From Dyadobacter sp. CY326 (GTDB lineage Bacteria; Bacteroidota; Bacteroidia; Cytophagales; Spirosomataceae), in the NCBI RefSeq assembly GCF_021390515.1, contig NZ_JAJUXI010000009.1:272706-336705 (forward strand): DNA of 64,000 bases. Reading direction: 5' to 3'. The notes under the pieces are model-generated. The model was not told the origin of the DNA. It did no database searches and saw only the letters and a list, made by a program, of their open reading frames with translations. Every line of letters starts with the position of its first letter. The stretch's first letter is position 1. The translations under genes were made by a program, and so were the position numbers. This document shows, piece by piece, positions 15,913 to 25,550 of the stretch.

Positions 15913-16314
15913 ATGAGTGCTTCAATAGATTCTTCCGTAAAGATCACGAAACCGTTCTCGTCCGACACGGACAAAGAAAAAAAAGACTTGGAGCTTGATG
16001 CTGATCTGTACAGAGATAAGCTTGAACTTCAATGGACTGGGTTAAAAAGTGAAGCATCAACTTACGGAAAACAGGCTTTGATCATAGGAGGCGTTGTAGC
16101 GACAACTTTTGTTGTGTTGAATGCATTCCTGCCGAAGAGTAAGAAGGAAAAAAGAGCCGAAGCGGAAGCCGAAATTTACAAGGCGGTCGAGTCGAAACAA
16201 AAGAAGAAGTTTGCGGTTGGAGCAGCCGTTCAAAGTTTAGCCTGGACATTGGCTGTGGGATGGGCGCGCCAGAAGCTAAAACATATAATTGCAGATGATA
16301 GAAAAATCGAATGA
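15913..16314 (+). CDS. Small membrane-anchored hypothetical protein
   Basis: 133 residues from ATG 15913. A charged N-terminal region (~1-55, rich in Lys, Asp and Glu) is followed by one membrane helix (LIIGGVVATTFVVLNAFL), a strongly basic and acidic helix likely to be coiled (KKEKRAEAEAEIYK), and a second weakly hydrophobic stretch. No family recognised. The stop overlaps the start of the GGGP synthase gene by 4 bp (ATGA), indicating translational coupling and perhaps a joint membrane-lipid role. Confidence 0.7.
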   Translation: MSASIDSSVKITKPFSSDTDKEKKDLELDADLYRDKLELQWTGLKSEASTYGKQALIIGGVVATTFVVLNAFLPKSKKEKRAEAEAEIYKAVESKQKKKFAVGAAVQSLAWTLAVGWARQKLKHIIADDRKIE

Positions 16315-17084
16315 AAACAGCGAATCATAAGATAGCAGACCTCCTTTCAACAAGAAGAATAGAAAAAAGGAAATCGTTTGCTGTTCTCTTGGATCCTGAT
16401 AAAGTTAATTTTTCCACTTTTCCGAAATTCTTAGAATATGCGGTTGGGCACGGCGTGGACTTCTTTTTTGTAGGAGGCAGTCTAATTACCAACTACGCGA
16501 TAGATGAGCTTATTGCCGCTATTCACCAGCATACAACTATTCCTGCTATCCTTTTTCCAGGAAGCAGTCTGCACATTGATCCTTCTGCGGACGCTGTGCT
16601 TTTTCTATCCCTTATTTCCGGCCGGAATGCTGAACTGCTTATAGGACAGCACGTTATTGCTGCTCCACTACTTAAACGAAGCGGAATTGAAGTTTTGCCG
16701 ACAGGTTATTTACTCATCGAAAGCGGAAAGCTCACCACAGTTTCTTACATCAGTAATACAACACCATTGCCACGTGATAAGCCGGGGATTGTCGCCTGCA
16801 CAGCGCTGGCTGGAGAGTTTCTCGGACTAAAACATATTTTCCTAGACGCCGGAAGCGGCGCTCAGTTTCCCGTTACAGGCGAAACCATCGCAGCCGTGCG
16901 ACAAGCAGTTGACACGCCGATCATTGTTGGTGGCGGAATTGATTCATACGGGAAGGCCGACATTGCATTGAATGCGGGAGCCGATGTAATTGTAGTTGGT
17001 AACGGAATAGAACAAAACCCCAATCTGCTTCCTGAGATTGCCGCTTGCGTCAAGGCGTTCAATCGGAAAACGGAAAGTGTTTAG
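16311..17084 (+). CDS. Geranylgeranylglyceryl/heptaprenylglyceryl phosphate synthase family protein
   Basis: 257 residues, TIM barrel of the PcrB/GGGPS family. LLDPDKVN near the start binds the glycerol phosphate and Mg2+; FVGGS, LFPGSS, LDAGSGA and IVGGGIDSYG are the phosphate-binding loops. These enzymes join a polyprenyl diphosphate to sn-glycerol-1-phosphate to make an ether lipid; Bacteroidota carry a group II form whose physiological product is poorly known. Coupled by a 4-bp overlap to an upstream membrane protein gene. Confidence 0.93.
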   Translation: MKTANHKIADLLSTRRIEKRKSFAVLLDPDKVNFSTFPKFLEYAVGHGVDFFFVGGSLITNYAIDELIAAIHQHTTIPAILFPGSSLHIDPSADAVLFLSLISGRNAELLIGQHVIAAPLLKRSGIEVLPTGYLLIESGKLTTVSYISNTTPLPRDKPGIVACTALAGEFLGLKHIFLDAGSGAQFPVTGETIAAVRQAVDTPIIVGGGIDSYGKADIALNAGADVIVVGNGIEQNPNLLPEIAACVKAFNRKTESV

Positions 17085-17176
17085 GTGAATAATTAGGGAT
17101 TTAATTGTATAAAATAAAGGGATTTGAGTGTTTTCTAAGGAAATTTTAAGTTCTTGGAAAAATACAATCCCAAAGG

Positions 17177-17209
17177 TTGGGAATATTCGAATTAATCCTG
17201 CTACATTTG
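17177..17209 (+). promoter_or_regulatory. Promoter of the small lipoprotein gene
   Basis: TTG (17177-17179), 22-base spacer, TACATTTG (17202-17209); start codon 26 bp downstream. Confidence 0.7.
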
Positions 17210-17235
17210 TATCGAACCTTAATTACACCCAAGAA

Positions 17236-17415
17236 ATGAAAAAAATATTTGCATTGGCGTTCGTTGCCGGGATGGTAACTTTCGCTGCTTGTACTAGCAA
17301 ACCAGCTGACGAATCTGCTGACACTACTGCTGTAACTGTTGAAACTCCATCTGTTGATACAACTGCGGTTGACACAATGTCTACAGACACAGCTGCTGCT
17401 GATTCAGTTAAGTAA
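17236..17415 (+). CDS. Small Thr/Asp/Ala-rich lipoprotein
   Basis: 59 residues from ATG 17236 (an in-frame upstream start at 17128 lies before the promoter and is rejected). Lipobox VTFAAC gives Cys19 as the lipidated residue. The mature part is a low-complexity acidic tail with repeated DTTAV, DTMSTDTA units and no predicted fold. Such monocistronic short lipoproteins with their own promoter and terminator are common and abundant in Cytophagales; function unknown. Flanked by a consensus promoter (17177-17209) and a strong terminator (17440-17475). Confidence 0.82.
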   Translation: MKKIFALAFVAGMVTFAACTSKPADESADTTAVTVETPSVDTTAVDTMSTDTAAADSVK

Positions 17416-17439
17416 TTAGACGTACAAGTCGAAATTCGC

Positions 17440-17475
17440 GAAAAGCGCTATGAAAATAGCGCTTTTCTTTTTTTA
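17440..17475 (+). terminator. Intrinsic terminator of the small lipoprotein gene
   Basis: Perfect 12-base arms GAAAAGCGCTAT (17440-17451) and ATAGCGCTTTTC (17456-17467), loop GAAA, then a run of T. Confidence 0.92.
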
Positions 17476-17483
17476 TTTAAGGA

Positions 17484-18098
17484 ATGAAAAACATCTCCTT
17501 TGGCCTGCATGTCCCCCCGGCCGCCATTGCATATTGCGAGTCTTTACACAAACAATATAAGTTCGATTTCTTCCTCTCGCGCCCAAGGCGCACCAGGTTG
17601 GGTGACTTTACGGTAAAACCCGGTTTTGTACCAAGAATCACTGTCAATGTCAACCTAAATCCATACAATTTCCTGATCACTTACCTTCATGAAGTGGCAC
17701 ATTGCGTGGTTCATGCGCATTATAAAGTTCGTCTAAGAAAGCGCGTTGCGCCACATGGGATTGAATGGAAACGGGAATTCTCAACTTTGCTGCAACCAGT
17801 GCTGGATGAAAATCATTTTCCGGCAGACATTCTTAGCGCATTAATTCGTTATTCCAAAAATCCAAAGGCCTCAACCGGAGGCGACCAAATCCTTTTTAAC
17901 GCCATCCGTAAATACGATGAACGGGAAAACGATTCATCCAGAATTGCCCTTGTTCAACTGCATGAAGGCAGCAGCTTCGTGTTTCAAGACAGATTATTCA
18001 TCCGCGGTTCGCTCAGGAGGACGCGCGTGCTTTGCACGGACAAAGCTTCCAAGCGCCTTTACACCATTCCAGCCCATGCATTGGTTGAAGCATGCTAA
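17484..18098 (+). CDS. SprT-like putative metalloprotease
   Basis: 204 residues. A single zinc-protease motif HEVAH near residue 72, in LHEVAHCVVH, followed by a third possible ligand His about 20 residues on (APHGIEWK); this is the SprT/Spartan-like pattern HExxH-x(n)-H in which the second segment reads HGxxW. Relatives cut DNA-protein crosslinks or are uncharacterised. No signal peptide, so cytoplasmic. The porU reading frame begins inside its 3' end (23-bp overlap at 18076), so the two are probably coupled. Confidence 0.82.
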   Translation: MKNISFGLHVPPAAIAYCESLHKQYKFDFFLSRPRRTRLGDFTVKPGFVPRITVNVNLNPYNFLITYLHEVAHCVVHAHYKVRLRKRVAPHGIEWKREFSTLLQPVLDENHFPADILSALIRYSKNPKASTGGDQILFNAIRKYDERENDSSRIALVQLHEGSSFVFQDRLFIRGSLRRTRVLCTDKASKRLYTIPAHALVEAC

Positions 18099-21000
18099 TC
18101 ATCAAAGCTTGATTTTTAGATTGGTGTTATGCTATCTAGCATCAATGCTCTGTTTCTCGGCGCTGGCGCAGGAAAACTCGGTCCTGGCATCCGGAAACTG
18201 GCATAAGCTGGCGGTTAGCAACACGGGAATTTACCGCATTGACGCAAATTTCCTTCGAAAGCTGGGTGCAAACCCTGGTGAGATCAATCCAAAGCAGATA
18301 CAGATTTTTGGGCATCCAGGCGGGATGCTGCCGCAAGCGAATAATGCATTGCATTCCAATGCATTGGCGGAAAGCGCGATCTGGGTTTCCGGCGAAGATG
18401 ACGGAAAATTTGATGAAACCGACGCCATTTACTTTTTCGCCGAATCGCCGCATGCAGTTACTTACGATTCAGTCAAGGCCGAACTCAGGCACCAAATCAA
18501 CATTTATTCTGATTCAAGCTTTTACTTTCTGACATTCGGGCAGAAGAATGGTTTGCGGGTTAAAGAGCAGCCTACAATTGTTTCTGATAAAAGCAAGATT
18601 ATCAATCAATTCGATGATTACTGGTTTCATGAATCTGAGACTTACAATTTATTGAAATCGGGCCGCGAATGGTGGGGTGAATATCTTGCCAATTCACCTC
18701 TAACGATAACCGCAAATTTTCCGGGAATTGTCCCGTCATCCACTATTAAAGTGCGGACTTCGGCCATTGGTGCAGCGCAGGTTCCGACAAAATTTCTGTG
18801 GCAATTGAATGGCAAGCAAATTGGGGAAGCGGCCATTGGAACCATCAGCACGGGAACGTACGATATTAAAGCGCTTCGCGAGGATGCAACTTATTCGGTT
18901 GCAGCGGACAATGTGCCATTGGAATCTATGGCCATAGGCGTCACTTACGATAGGGGCGGGCAAAGTGCCGCCCAGGGTTATTTGAATTATGTTGCATTGC
19001 AAGTGAAGCGCACATTGCGCGCTTATGATGCCCAGCAGTTATATAGATTTTTACCGGAAAAGACTGACACGATTACGCATCAAGTTGCCAATGTCAAATC
19101 TGACTGGATGCTTTGGAACGTGACGAATGCAGCCATTCCTTCCAATGTCGGACAAAATGCAAAAGACGGAATACTGACTTTCAGCACAATAGGTGGGAAA
19201 AAAATCAGTCAATACATTGGATTTGAATCAAATGACGCCTTTGAACCGGTTTATTTAGGAAGAATTGACCCTCAAAACCTGATTGGAAACAAAACACCAG
19301 ATTTGTTGATTGTGACGCCTGCTGCCTGGAAACAAGAAGCTGAGAGACTTGCTGCTTTTCGGGAAAGCAATGACGGACTCGAAACGCTGGTGGTCACAAC
19401 AACGCAGATTTACAATGAATACGCCACCGGAAAGCCGGATTTAACTGCCATAAGAGATTTTGCAAAACAGCTTTATCAAAAAACACCGGGCAAGTTGAAA
19501 TATTTGCTTTTGTTTGGTGATGCTGCATTTGACTATAAAAATGCGCTGAAAAACCAGTCGGATGCCCAGCGCAGTGAATGGGTGCCGGTTTATGAAAGTC
19601 GAGAGTCGCTCAATCCGGTTTACACTTATTCGTCAGATGATTATTATGGTTTGCTCGAAACGGGTGAAGGCGGTTGGGAGGAATCTGCTTCCGGTGATGC
19701 GACGCTTGACATTGGCATAGGCAGACTGCCCGTTAAATCACTTACAGAGGCTAAGATAATCGTTGATAAATTAATCAGATATGGCTCTTCGGAGCGTGCT
19801 TTAGGTAACTGGCGCAATGCAATTCAATTTGTAGCCGACGATGGCGACGGGAACATTCACCAGCGCCACGCAGACGAATTGGCGCAATTGGTGCAAAGTC
19901 AATTTATGTCTTCACGAGCTTTCATCGACGCATTTCCGCAAACCACAGGCGCGGCTGGCCAGAGGGCGGTTGAGGTTAATAAGCTGATTAATAAAAAGAT
20001 AAATGAAGGCACATTGATCCTGAATTACACAGGACACGGCGGCGTGAGTGGCTGGGCAGAGGAGCAAGTGCTAACCCTTGCCGACATGCAAGCTGCGCGT
20101 GGGATGGATAATCTGCCATTGTTGTTTACAGCAACTTGTGATTTTGGTCGCTATGATGATCCCGGACTGGTTTCAGGAGCAGAATTAATGGTTTTGAGTC
20201 CGAGAGGCGCCGCAATTGGTGCCATCAGCACAACACGGCCGGTATATTCCAGCACAAATTTTACGTTAAGCAAAGCATTTTACGAAGGATTAACCAGAAA
20301 GCAGCTCAACCGCAGACTAGGGGATATTTTCAGAGAAACAAAAAATAAGGCGCTTGTGGGAAGTTTGAACCGGAATTTCACATTGCTTGCCGATCCATCC
20401 ATGAAATTGGCCGAAGCACAAAAGGGAATCCGGTGGGCCCAGAAACCAGACACACTCCGCGCCTTAAAAAAAGTGACCTTGACCGGTGAAGTGTTTGATT
20501 TTGACAACTCAAAAAAAGACAGTCTCTTCGACGGAACAGTGCGGGTTATATTATATGACAAGCAAACAACATTCAAAACACTTGGCAATGAGGGAAATCC
20601 TGAAAATTATGCAGAGTATCGCAGCAAACTGTTCGATGGGAGTGTAAAGGTTACTAAGGGGAAGTTTACTTGTGAATTCGTGATGCCCAAAGACATTGAT
20701 TATCGTACAGGAATTGGCAGGGCAAACGTTTATGCGGTTAGTGGAGACAGTCTGGCTGATGCGAGCGCGCAACTGGATGTCATAATCGGTGGCAGTGTCA
20801 AACCTGGCAATGATAACACGCCGCCCAAACTGGCCGCTTACATGAATGATATGTCTTTCAAAGAAGGGGACGTCATCGCACCTTCGTCTGTAATGTATGT
20901 GACGGCCAGTGATGAGAGCGGAATTAGCATTTCGAACGCCGGAATCGGGCATCAAATTACGATGGTGATCAACGACACGCTCACTATCCCATTGAACGAA

Positions 21001-21468
21001 TACTACACGGCTGACCTTGACGATTACCGCAAAGGAACGATCACATATCCGTTTGAAAACTTACCGACCGGTAAATATGTAATTCGGGTAAAAGTATGGG
21101 ATAGTTATACTAACTTTTCAGAAATTGCGTTCGGATTTCAAGTAGGTGCAGTCAAAGGCATAAAACTCAACGCGCTTAAAGTCTATCCAAACCCATTCGA
21201 TAAAGATCTATCATTTGAACTGAGTCATGACAGAGTAAATGAGGATGTAGAAATAGTTTTTAATATATTTTTAAACAATGGGAAGTTTTTGGAGGGATTC
21301 CACAGGCAATATTATAACAGTGAGTCGGTTCTCCGTGAGTCATTCAGTGCAAGGCAGCTGGGGCAGGGAATTCCAAACCATACTTCGCTGGTGTATCAAT
21401 TAAGCATCAGGTCGCTAAAAGACAACTCAACCGACCAGCAATCAGGAAAGCTCATACGTTCTCCATAG
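18076..21468 (+). CDS. porU: Type IX secretion system sortase PorU
   Basis: 1130 residues from ATG 18076, chosen because it directly precedes a signal peptide (hydrophobic LVLCYLASMLCFSALAQ); an open frame continues upstream to 17917 but overlaps the SprT-like gene by 182 bp. C25 (gingipain-like) peptidase domain with catalytic His654 in NYTGHGG and Cys688 in FTATCDFGR. The C-terminus has a T9SS sorting-like domain (VYPNPFDKDLSFEL). PorU removes the sorting domain from secreted T9SS cargo and attaches A-LPS or similar at the surface, working with PorV, whose gene follows 104 bp later. Confidence 0.93.
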   Translation: MHWLKHANHQSLIFRLVLCYLASMLCFSALAQENSVLASGNWHKLAVSNTGIYRIDANFLRKLGANPGEINPKQIQIFGHPGGMLPQANNALHSNALAESAIWVSGEDDGKFDETDAIYFFAESPHAVTYDSVKAELRHQINIYSDSSFYFLTFGQKNGLRVKEQPTIVSDKSKIINQFDDYWFHESETYNLLKSGREWWGEYLANSPLTITANFPGIVPSSTIKVRTSAIGAAQVPTKFLWQLNGKQIGEAAIGTISTGTYDIKALREDATYSVAADNVPLESMAIGVTYDRGGQSAAQGYLNYVALQVKRTLRAYDAQQLYRFLPEKTDTITHQVANVKSDWMLWNVTNAAIPSNVGQNAKDGILTFSTIGGKKISQYIGFESNDAFEPVYLGRIDPQNLIGNKTPDLLIVTPAAWKQEAERLAAFRESNDGLETLVVTTTQIYNEYATGKPDLTAIRDFAKQLYQKTPGKLKYLLLFGDAAFDYKNALKNQSDAQRSEWVPVYESRESLNPVYTYSSDDYYGLLETGEGGWEESASGDATLDIGIGRLPVKSLTEAKIIVDKLIRYGSSERALGNWRNAIQFVADDGDGNIHQRHADELAQLVQSQFMSSRAFIDAFPQTTGAAGQRAVEVNKLINKKINEGTLILNYTGHGGVSGWAEEQVLTLADMQAARGMDNLPLLFTATCDFGRYDDPGLVSGAELMVLSPRGAAIGAISTTRPVYSSTNFTLSKAFYEGLTRKQLNRRLGDIFRETKNKALVGSLNRNFTLLADPSMKLAEAQKGIRWAQKPDTLRALKKVTLTGEVFDFDNSKKDSLFDGTVRVILYDKQTTFKTLGNEGNPENYAEYRSKLFDGSVKVTKGKFTCEFVMPKDIDYRTGIGRANVYAVSGDSLADASAQLDVIIGGSVKPGNDNTPPKLAAYMNDMSFKEGDVIAPSSVMYVTASDESGISISNAGIGHQITMVINDTLTIPLNEYYTADLDDYRKGTITYPFENLPTGKYVIRVKVWDSYTNFSEIAFGFQVGAVKGIKLNALKVYPNPFDKDLSFELSHDRVNEDVEIVFNIFLNNGKFLEGFHRQYYNSESVLRESFSARQLGQGIPNHTSLVYQLSIRSLKDNSTDQQSGKLIRSP

Positions 21469-21513
21469 TTGAATAAAACTTAGTATTTTTCTAGTATTAA
21501 CTATCTTTCATTG

Positions 21514-21521
21514 TATTTTTG
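21514..21521 (+). promoter_or_regulatory. porV: -7 box before porV
   Basis: TATTTTTG, exact -7 consensus, 51 bp before the porV start; no TTG found at the expected spacing, so porV may also be read through from porU. Confidence 0.4.
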
Positions 21522-21572
21522 ACCCTTTAAAGAAGCTGATTCAAAGCACTTCCTATCGCAAATCCAATTTCT

Positions 21573-22736
21573 ATGAGACTTTTTTTTGTTAGTTTATCTT
21601 CTCTTTTCATCCTATCAACGGGTACAATTTTAGCCCAAACCATACTTCCAAGATCACAAAGAATTCCACATTCACCGCTTTCATTTTTAACATTTGCTCC
21701 TGACGCCAGAAGCGCTGCGATGGGTGAAGCCGGGGTTGCGCTTAGCCCTGATGCGAACTCGACATATTGGAATGCTGCGAAGTTGCCTTATAACACAAAA
21801 GACCTTGGCGTTTCTGCTTCTTACACACCTTGGTTGAGAAACCTTGTAGACGACATGTGGCTCGGCTACTTGACCGCTTACAAAAAACTTGGAGACAAAC
21901 AGGCAGTTGCCGTTTCGGTTAACTATTTTAACAATGGTGAGCTGGATCTCAGAACTTCAACAGGAGCGCAAAATGGTTATTTCACATCCAGGGAGCTTGC
22001 TATCAGCGGAACTTACTCGCGCCAATTGGCCAAGAACTTCTCGATGGGTTTGACATTGAAATACATTTCTTCCAACCTTGCAGGATCAGCACTTGTTGCT
22101 GGAACGTCGATCAGCCCCGCTCGTGTGGCGGCTGGTGATATCAGTGCATTTTATAGAAAAGCAATTCGCAATGATGACACGGGCGGAGAGTTTGTGTGGA
22201 CGTTAGGTGCCGTACTTTCTAATTTAGGGGGTAAAATCAGTTATTCTTCAATTGAAGACTCGGAAAATTTTATTCCAACTAACCTGAAACTGGGTGGTGG
22301 AATATCATTCTCTGCGGACGGACGCAATCGCTTCAATTTTGTTGTAGATGCCAGAAAGCTAATGGTGCCAACGCCAGACGGAGTGACAAATGTTAATACA
22401 CTTCCAGTGCTTAAAGGCGTGTTTGGCTCATTCTCTGATGCTCCCGACGGTTTTCAAGAGGAAATTCAGGAAGTTGGCCTGGCAGTCGGTGGTGAATATT
22501 GGTACAATGATATCTTCGCACTTCGCGCGGGTTACAACACAGAAAACAAGAATAAAGGCGGTCAGAAATATTTCACTGCGGGTGCCGGAGCGCATTTCCT
22601 GAACAAATATTCAGTTGACTTTGCTTATCTTTTCCCGGTAACACAAGGCAGCCCATTGGCTCAGACGCTTCGAATCACGCTTGCTCTTGGCTTGAATAAA
22701 GCAGAAAAGTTGGACGTTAACGACACAGAAAACTAA
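21573..22736 (+). CDS. porV: Type IX secretion outer-membrane protein PorV (LptO)
   Basis: 387 residues, signal peptide (ending TILAQ) and a FadL-like outer-membrane barrel. The N-terminal signature FLTFAPDARSAAMGEAGVAL with NSTYWNAAKL is diagnostic of the PorV/PorQ family, and length and position after porU favour PorV. PorV shuttles T9SS cargo from the translocon to the PorU attachment complex. Strong terminator at 22761-22798 ends the porU-porV unit. Confidence 0.93.
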   Translation: MRLFFVSLSSLFILSTGTILAQTILPRSQRIPHSPLSFLTFAPDARSAAMGEAGVALSPDANSTYWNAAKLPYNTKDLGVSASYTPWLRNLVDDMWLGYLTAYKKLGDKQAVAVSVNYFNNGELDLRTSTGAQNGYFTSRELAISGTYSRQLAKNFSMGLTLKYISSNLAGSALVAGTSISPARVAAGDISAFYRKAIRNDDTGGEFVWTLGAVLSNLGGKISYSSIEDSENFIPTNLKLGGGISFSADGRNRFNFVVDARKLMVPTPDGVTNVNTLPVLKGVFGSFSDAPDGFQEEIQEVGLAVGGEYWYNDIFALRAGYNTENKNKGGQKYFTAGAGAHFLNKYSVDFAYLFPVTQGSPLAQTLRITLALGLNKAEKLDVNDTEN

Positions 22737-22760
22737 GCGCGTTTATAAATTCATTAATTC

Positions 22761-22798
22761 AAAACGAATGGCGTTATTGTAACGTCATTCGTTTTTTT
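22761..22798 (+). terminator. Intrinsic terminator after porV
   Basis: Sixteen-base arms 22761-22776 and 22780-22795 with a single G-U pair, then a T run. Confidence 0.88.
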
Positions 22799-22815
22799 AT
22801 TACTCAACCTTGCCC

Positions 22816-24096
22816 ATGATCCTTGACCGCACCATTGCCCCTGAATTTAGAGTTATAAAATCAGTTCATTTACCGGATCCGCAAACTTACACGCTCAACA
22901 ACGGCACATTGGTGCATGTGATCAATATTGGCGACCAGCCGGTTATCCGTCTGGAATGTATTTTCGAGGCTGGAAACTGGTTCGAAAGCGAAATAGGAGC
23001 TTCATTTTTTGCGATTAAAATGCTTTCGGAAGGCACGAGAAATAAAACTTCTGCAGAGATCAGTGAAGCCTTTGACAGGATAGGGGCTTTTACCGAAATG
23101 ACCCACACTGCCGATCGTATAGGAATCGTCGTTTATGCGCTTTCGAGGTTCCTACCGGAGGTTTTAGAGCTTGTAAGCGAGTTGATTAATGAGCCTAGTT
23201 TCCCTGAAAAGGAGTTGCAGGATTTGCGCAATATCAACATTCAAAATCTCAGGGTAAATAAAGAAAAGAATGCTTACCTCGCCACAACCGCATTTCGCGC
23301 GAAATTGTTTGGCAGCAATCATCCATATGGACAAAGTCAGGACGAGGAGCAAATTTCATCACTTCCGCTGGCTGCGATCAGAAATCACTATGAGCAGTTT
23401 GTGAAAAACGGCAAGTTTACCGTTGTGCTGGCTGGTCAGGTTGAGGAAACGGACATTCAAATTGTCAATGAACACCTGGGGAGAGTCGAAGTGAGTGAGG
23501 CGTTTTTTTCTGGAAAAGACTTTGCGCAAACTGTTTACGCTAATGTTGAACTGGTGGTCGAAAGGCCAGAAAGCGTGCAATCTTCAATCCGGATGGGCCG
23601 CAGATTATTCAACCGCCATCACCCGGATTACTTTAAAATGCTCGTTACAAATGAAATTTTGGGCGGATATTTTGGGTCGCGGCTGATGAAAAATATCAGG
23701 GAAGAAAAAGGCTTGACTTACGGCATTTCGTCGCACCTCGTAACGTTGCGCAAAGAAGGTTATTATATGATCGGGACGGATGTGAAGAAGGAGTTCACCC
23801 AGCAAACCATTGACGAAATCAAGAAAGAAATATATCGCCTGCAAACCGAGCTCGTAGGCGAGGAAGAGTTGCAAACCGTTAAAAATTTCATGTGCGGCGA
23901 GTTCGCAGGATCATTGAACACAGCATTCGAAGTGGCTGACCGCCAAAAAATATTGCTTCTGGACGGCCTGCCGACGGATTTCTTCAAACATTACATTGAT
24001 CAAATCCACGCAACAACAAGCCAGGATGTGCTCGATATGGCAACGCAATATTTGCAACCGGATGATATGCTTATAGTCATTGCGGGAGGCAAATAG
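22816..24096 (+). CDS. M16 peptidase-family protein lacking the zinc motif
   Basis: 426 residues from ATG 22816. Two M16 half-domains: N-terminal (about 20-200) and C-terminal with the family pattern FGSRLMKNIREEKGLTYGI, which is well conserved. The expected zinc motif HxxEH is absent: the aligned segment reads SFFAIKMLSEGT. It should therefore be a non-catalytic subunit, like the partner chain of heterodimeric M16 peptidases, but the catalytic partner is not next to it. No signal peptide. Its stop codon abuts the convergent photolyase stop. Confidence 0.88.
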   Translation: MILDRTIAPEFRVIKSVHLPDPQTYTLNNGTLVHVINIGDQPVIRLECIFEAGNWFESEIGASFFAIKMLSEGTRNKTSAEISEAFDRIGAFTEMTHTADRIGIVVYALSRFLPEVLELVSELINEPSFPEKELQDLRNINIQNLRVNKEKNAYLATTAFRAKLFGSNHPYGQSQDEEQISSLPLAAIRNHYEQFVKNGKFTVVLAGQVEETDIQIVNEHLGRVEVSEAFFSGKDFAQTVYANVELVVERPESVQSSIRMGRRLFNRHHPDYFKMLVTNEILGGYFGSRLMKNIREEKGLTYGISSHLVTLRKEGYYMIGTDVKKEFTQQTIDEIKKEIYRLQTELVGEEELQTVKNFMCGEFAGSLNTAFEVADRQKILLLDGLPTDFFKHYIDQIHATTSQDVLDMATQYLQPDDMLIVIAGGK

Positions 24097-25419
24097 TTAC
24101 GACTTTTCCAATGCTTTTTTATAAGCTTTGAGACAACGTTCTCGCGCCATTTTATGGTCGACCATGGGTTCCGGATATGCGGCAGTGCCGATCTCCGGGA
24201 CCCATTTTTTGATATATTCTCCTTTTGGGTCAAACTTTTTGGCTTGGGCCTCGGGATTGAAGATCCGGAAATAAGGCGCAGCGTCCGTGCCCGATCCAAC
24301 CGCCCATTGCCAGCCGCCATTGTTCGCAGCCATGTCGTAATCCAGCAATTTTTCGGCAAAATAAGCTTCGCCCAGGCGCCAGTTAAGCAGCAAATGTTTG
24401 GATAAAAAGCTCGCAGTTACCATCCTAACACGGTTGTGCATGAAGCCGATTGCATTCATTTGCCGCATTCCGGCGTCGACGAGCGGATAACCCGTTTTGC
24501 CATCACACCATTTTTGGAATGCATCTTTGTCGTAACCCCATTCAATGTCATCATATGGCGCCCGGAATGCCTTGCCTTTGCCCACATGCGGGAAGTTGGA
24601 GAGAATTTGCTGATAGAACTCCCGCCAGATCAACTCATTCAGATATAAATTGCTGTGCTGCATCGCGTATCGTGCGAGCTCGCGAATGCTCACCGTTCCA
24701 AATCGCAAGTGAATGCCAATGCGACTCGTGGCTTCCATAGCAGGGAAATCTCTTCCTTTTTCATAGTTTTCGAGCAATTCAGCAGGGATTTTGCTGGATG
24801 GGAAATCTTCGTCCGTGCGCTTGAAACCCATTTGTTCCAAGGTCGGAATTTCACTTCCGGTCCATTTCAGGAAGTTTTTGAAATACTTTTCATTGGGATA
24901 GGATGACAGATAAAAATCATTGCATTGCTGTCTCCACATGCGGCTGTAAGGCGTGAAAACCGTGTATGGCGTGTTCTGGGCACTGAGTATTTCTTTCTTC
25001 TCAAAAATAACCTGATCCTTGTAAGCTTTCAGTTCTGCGTTTTTTGTGTGCAAAATTTTGGCTACGGCGGTGTCCCTTTCCGTTGCATAAGGCTCATAAT
25101 CTGTGTTTGTAAACACTTCGGCAATGTCATATTGCTCGCTAAGTTCTTTCCAAACATCAGTTGGGTGACCGTAAAACACAAGAATATCAGACCCGATCTG
25201 ATTCAGCTCTTTTTGTAACGCAACAACGTTCTGATGAATGAACGTCAAGCGCCTATCCTCCTTATTATCAAGGTCATCCAGAATCGTTTTGTCAAAAATA
25301 AACACGGGAACAACCGGCGTTTTCCACCGCAATGCATAGTATAATCCGGCATTGTCATGCAATCTTAAATCGCGTCGAAACCAGAATAGCGTGATTTTTT
25401 CTTTTGTTTTTAAACTCAT
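24097..25419 (-). CDS. phr: Deoxyribodipyrimidine photolyase / cryptochrome
   Basis: 440 residues from ATG 25419, which is followed at once by the family start LFWFRRDLRLHDNAGL; an upstream extension of 22 residues is unlikely. N-terminal alpha/beta antenna domain (~1-130) and helical FAD domain with WREFYQQIL, GKTGYPLVDAGMRQ, HNRVRMV, DYDMAANNGGWQW. The WREF and NNGGWQWxxGxGTDAAPYFRIFNP signatures match class I CPD photolyases, which repair UV-made cyclobutane dimers using blue light. MTHF or other antenna cofactor not deduced. Confidence 0.95.
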   Translation of the reverse strand: MSLKTKEKITLFWFRRDLRLHDNAGLYYALRWKTPVVPVFIFDKTILDDLDNKEDRRLTFIHQNVVALQKELNQIGSDILVFYGHPTDVWKELSEQYDIAEVFTNTDYEPYATERDTAVAKILHTKNAELKAYKDQVIFEKKEILSAQNTPYTVFTPYSRMWRQQCNDFYLSSYPNEKYFKNFLKWTGSEIPTLEQMGFKRTDEDFPSSKIPAELLENYEKGRDFPAMEATSRIGIHLRFGTVSIRELARYAMQHSNLYLNELIWREFYQQILSNFPHVGKGKAFRAPYDDIEWGYDKDAFQKWCDGKTGYPLVDAGMRQMNAIGFMHNRVRMVTASFLSKHLLLNWRLGEAYFAEKLLDYDMAANNGGWQWAVGSGTDAAPYFRIFNPEAQAKKFDPKGEYIKKWVPEIGTAAYPEPMVDHKMARERCLKAYKKALEKS

Positions 25420-25550
25420 AAAATCAAGTTGCAGAAATAGTATGCCAACACAGCAAGAAGCTTTGTATAAATACGAAGTAAACATTTTTTTGGATGTCCC
25501 AGATTTGTACCAACCGTCTGTTTACTTTGTATCACATTAATCCTTAATCC

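Noticed and set aside
17917..18075. Upstream extension of porU
   Set aside because: It would overlap the SprT-like gene by 182 bp and places a signal peptide deep inside the protein.
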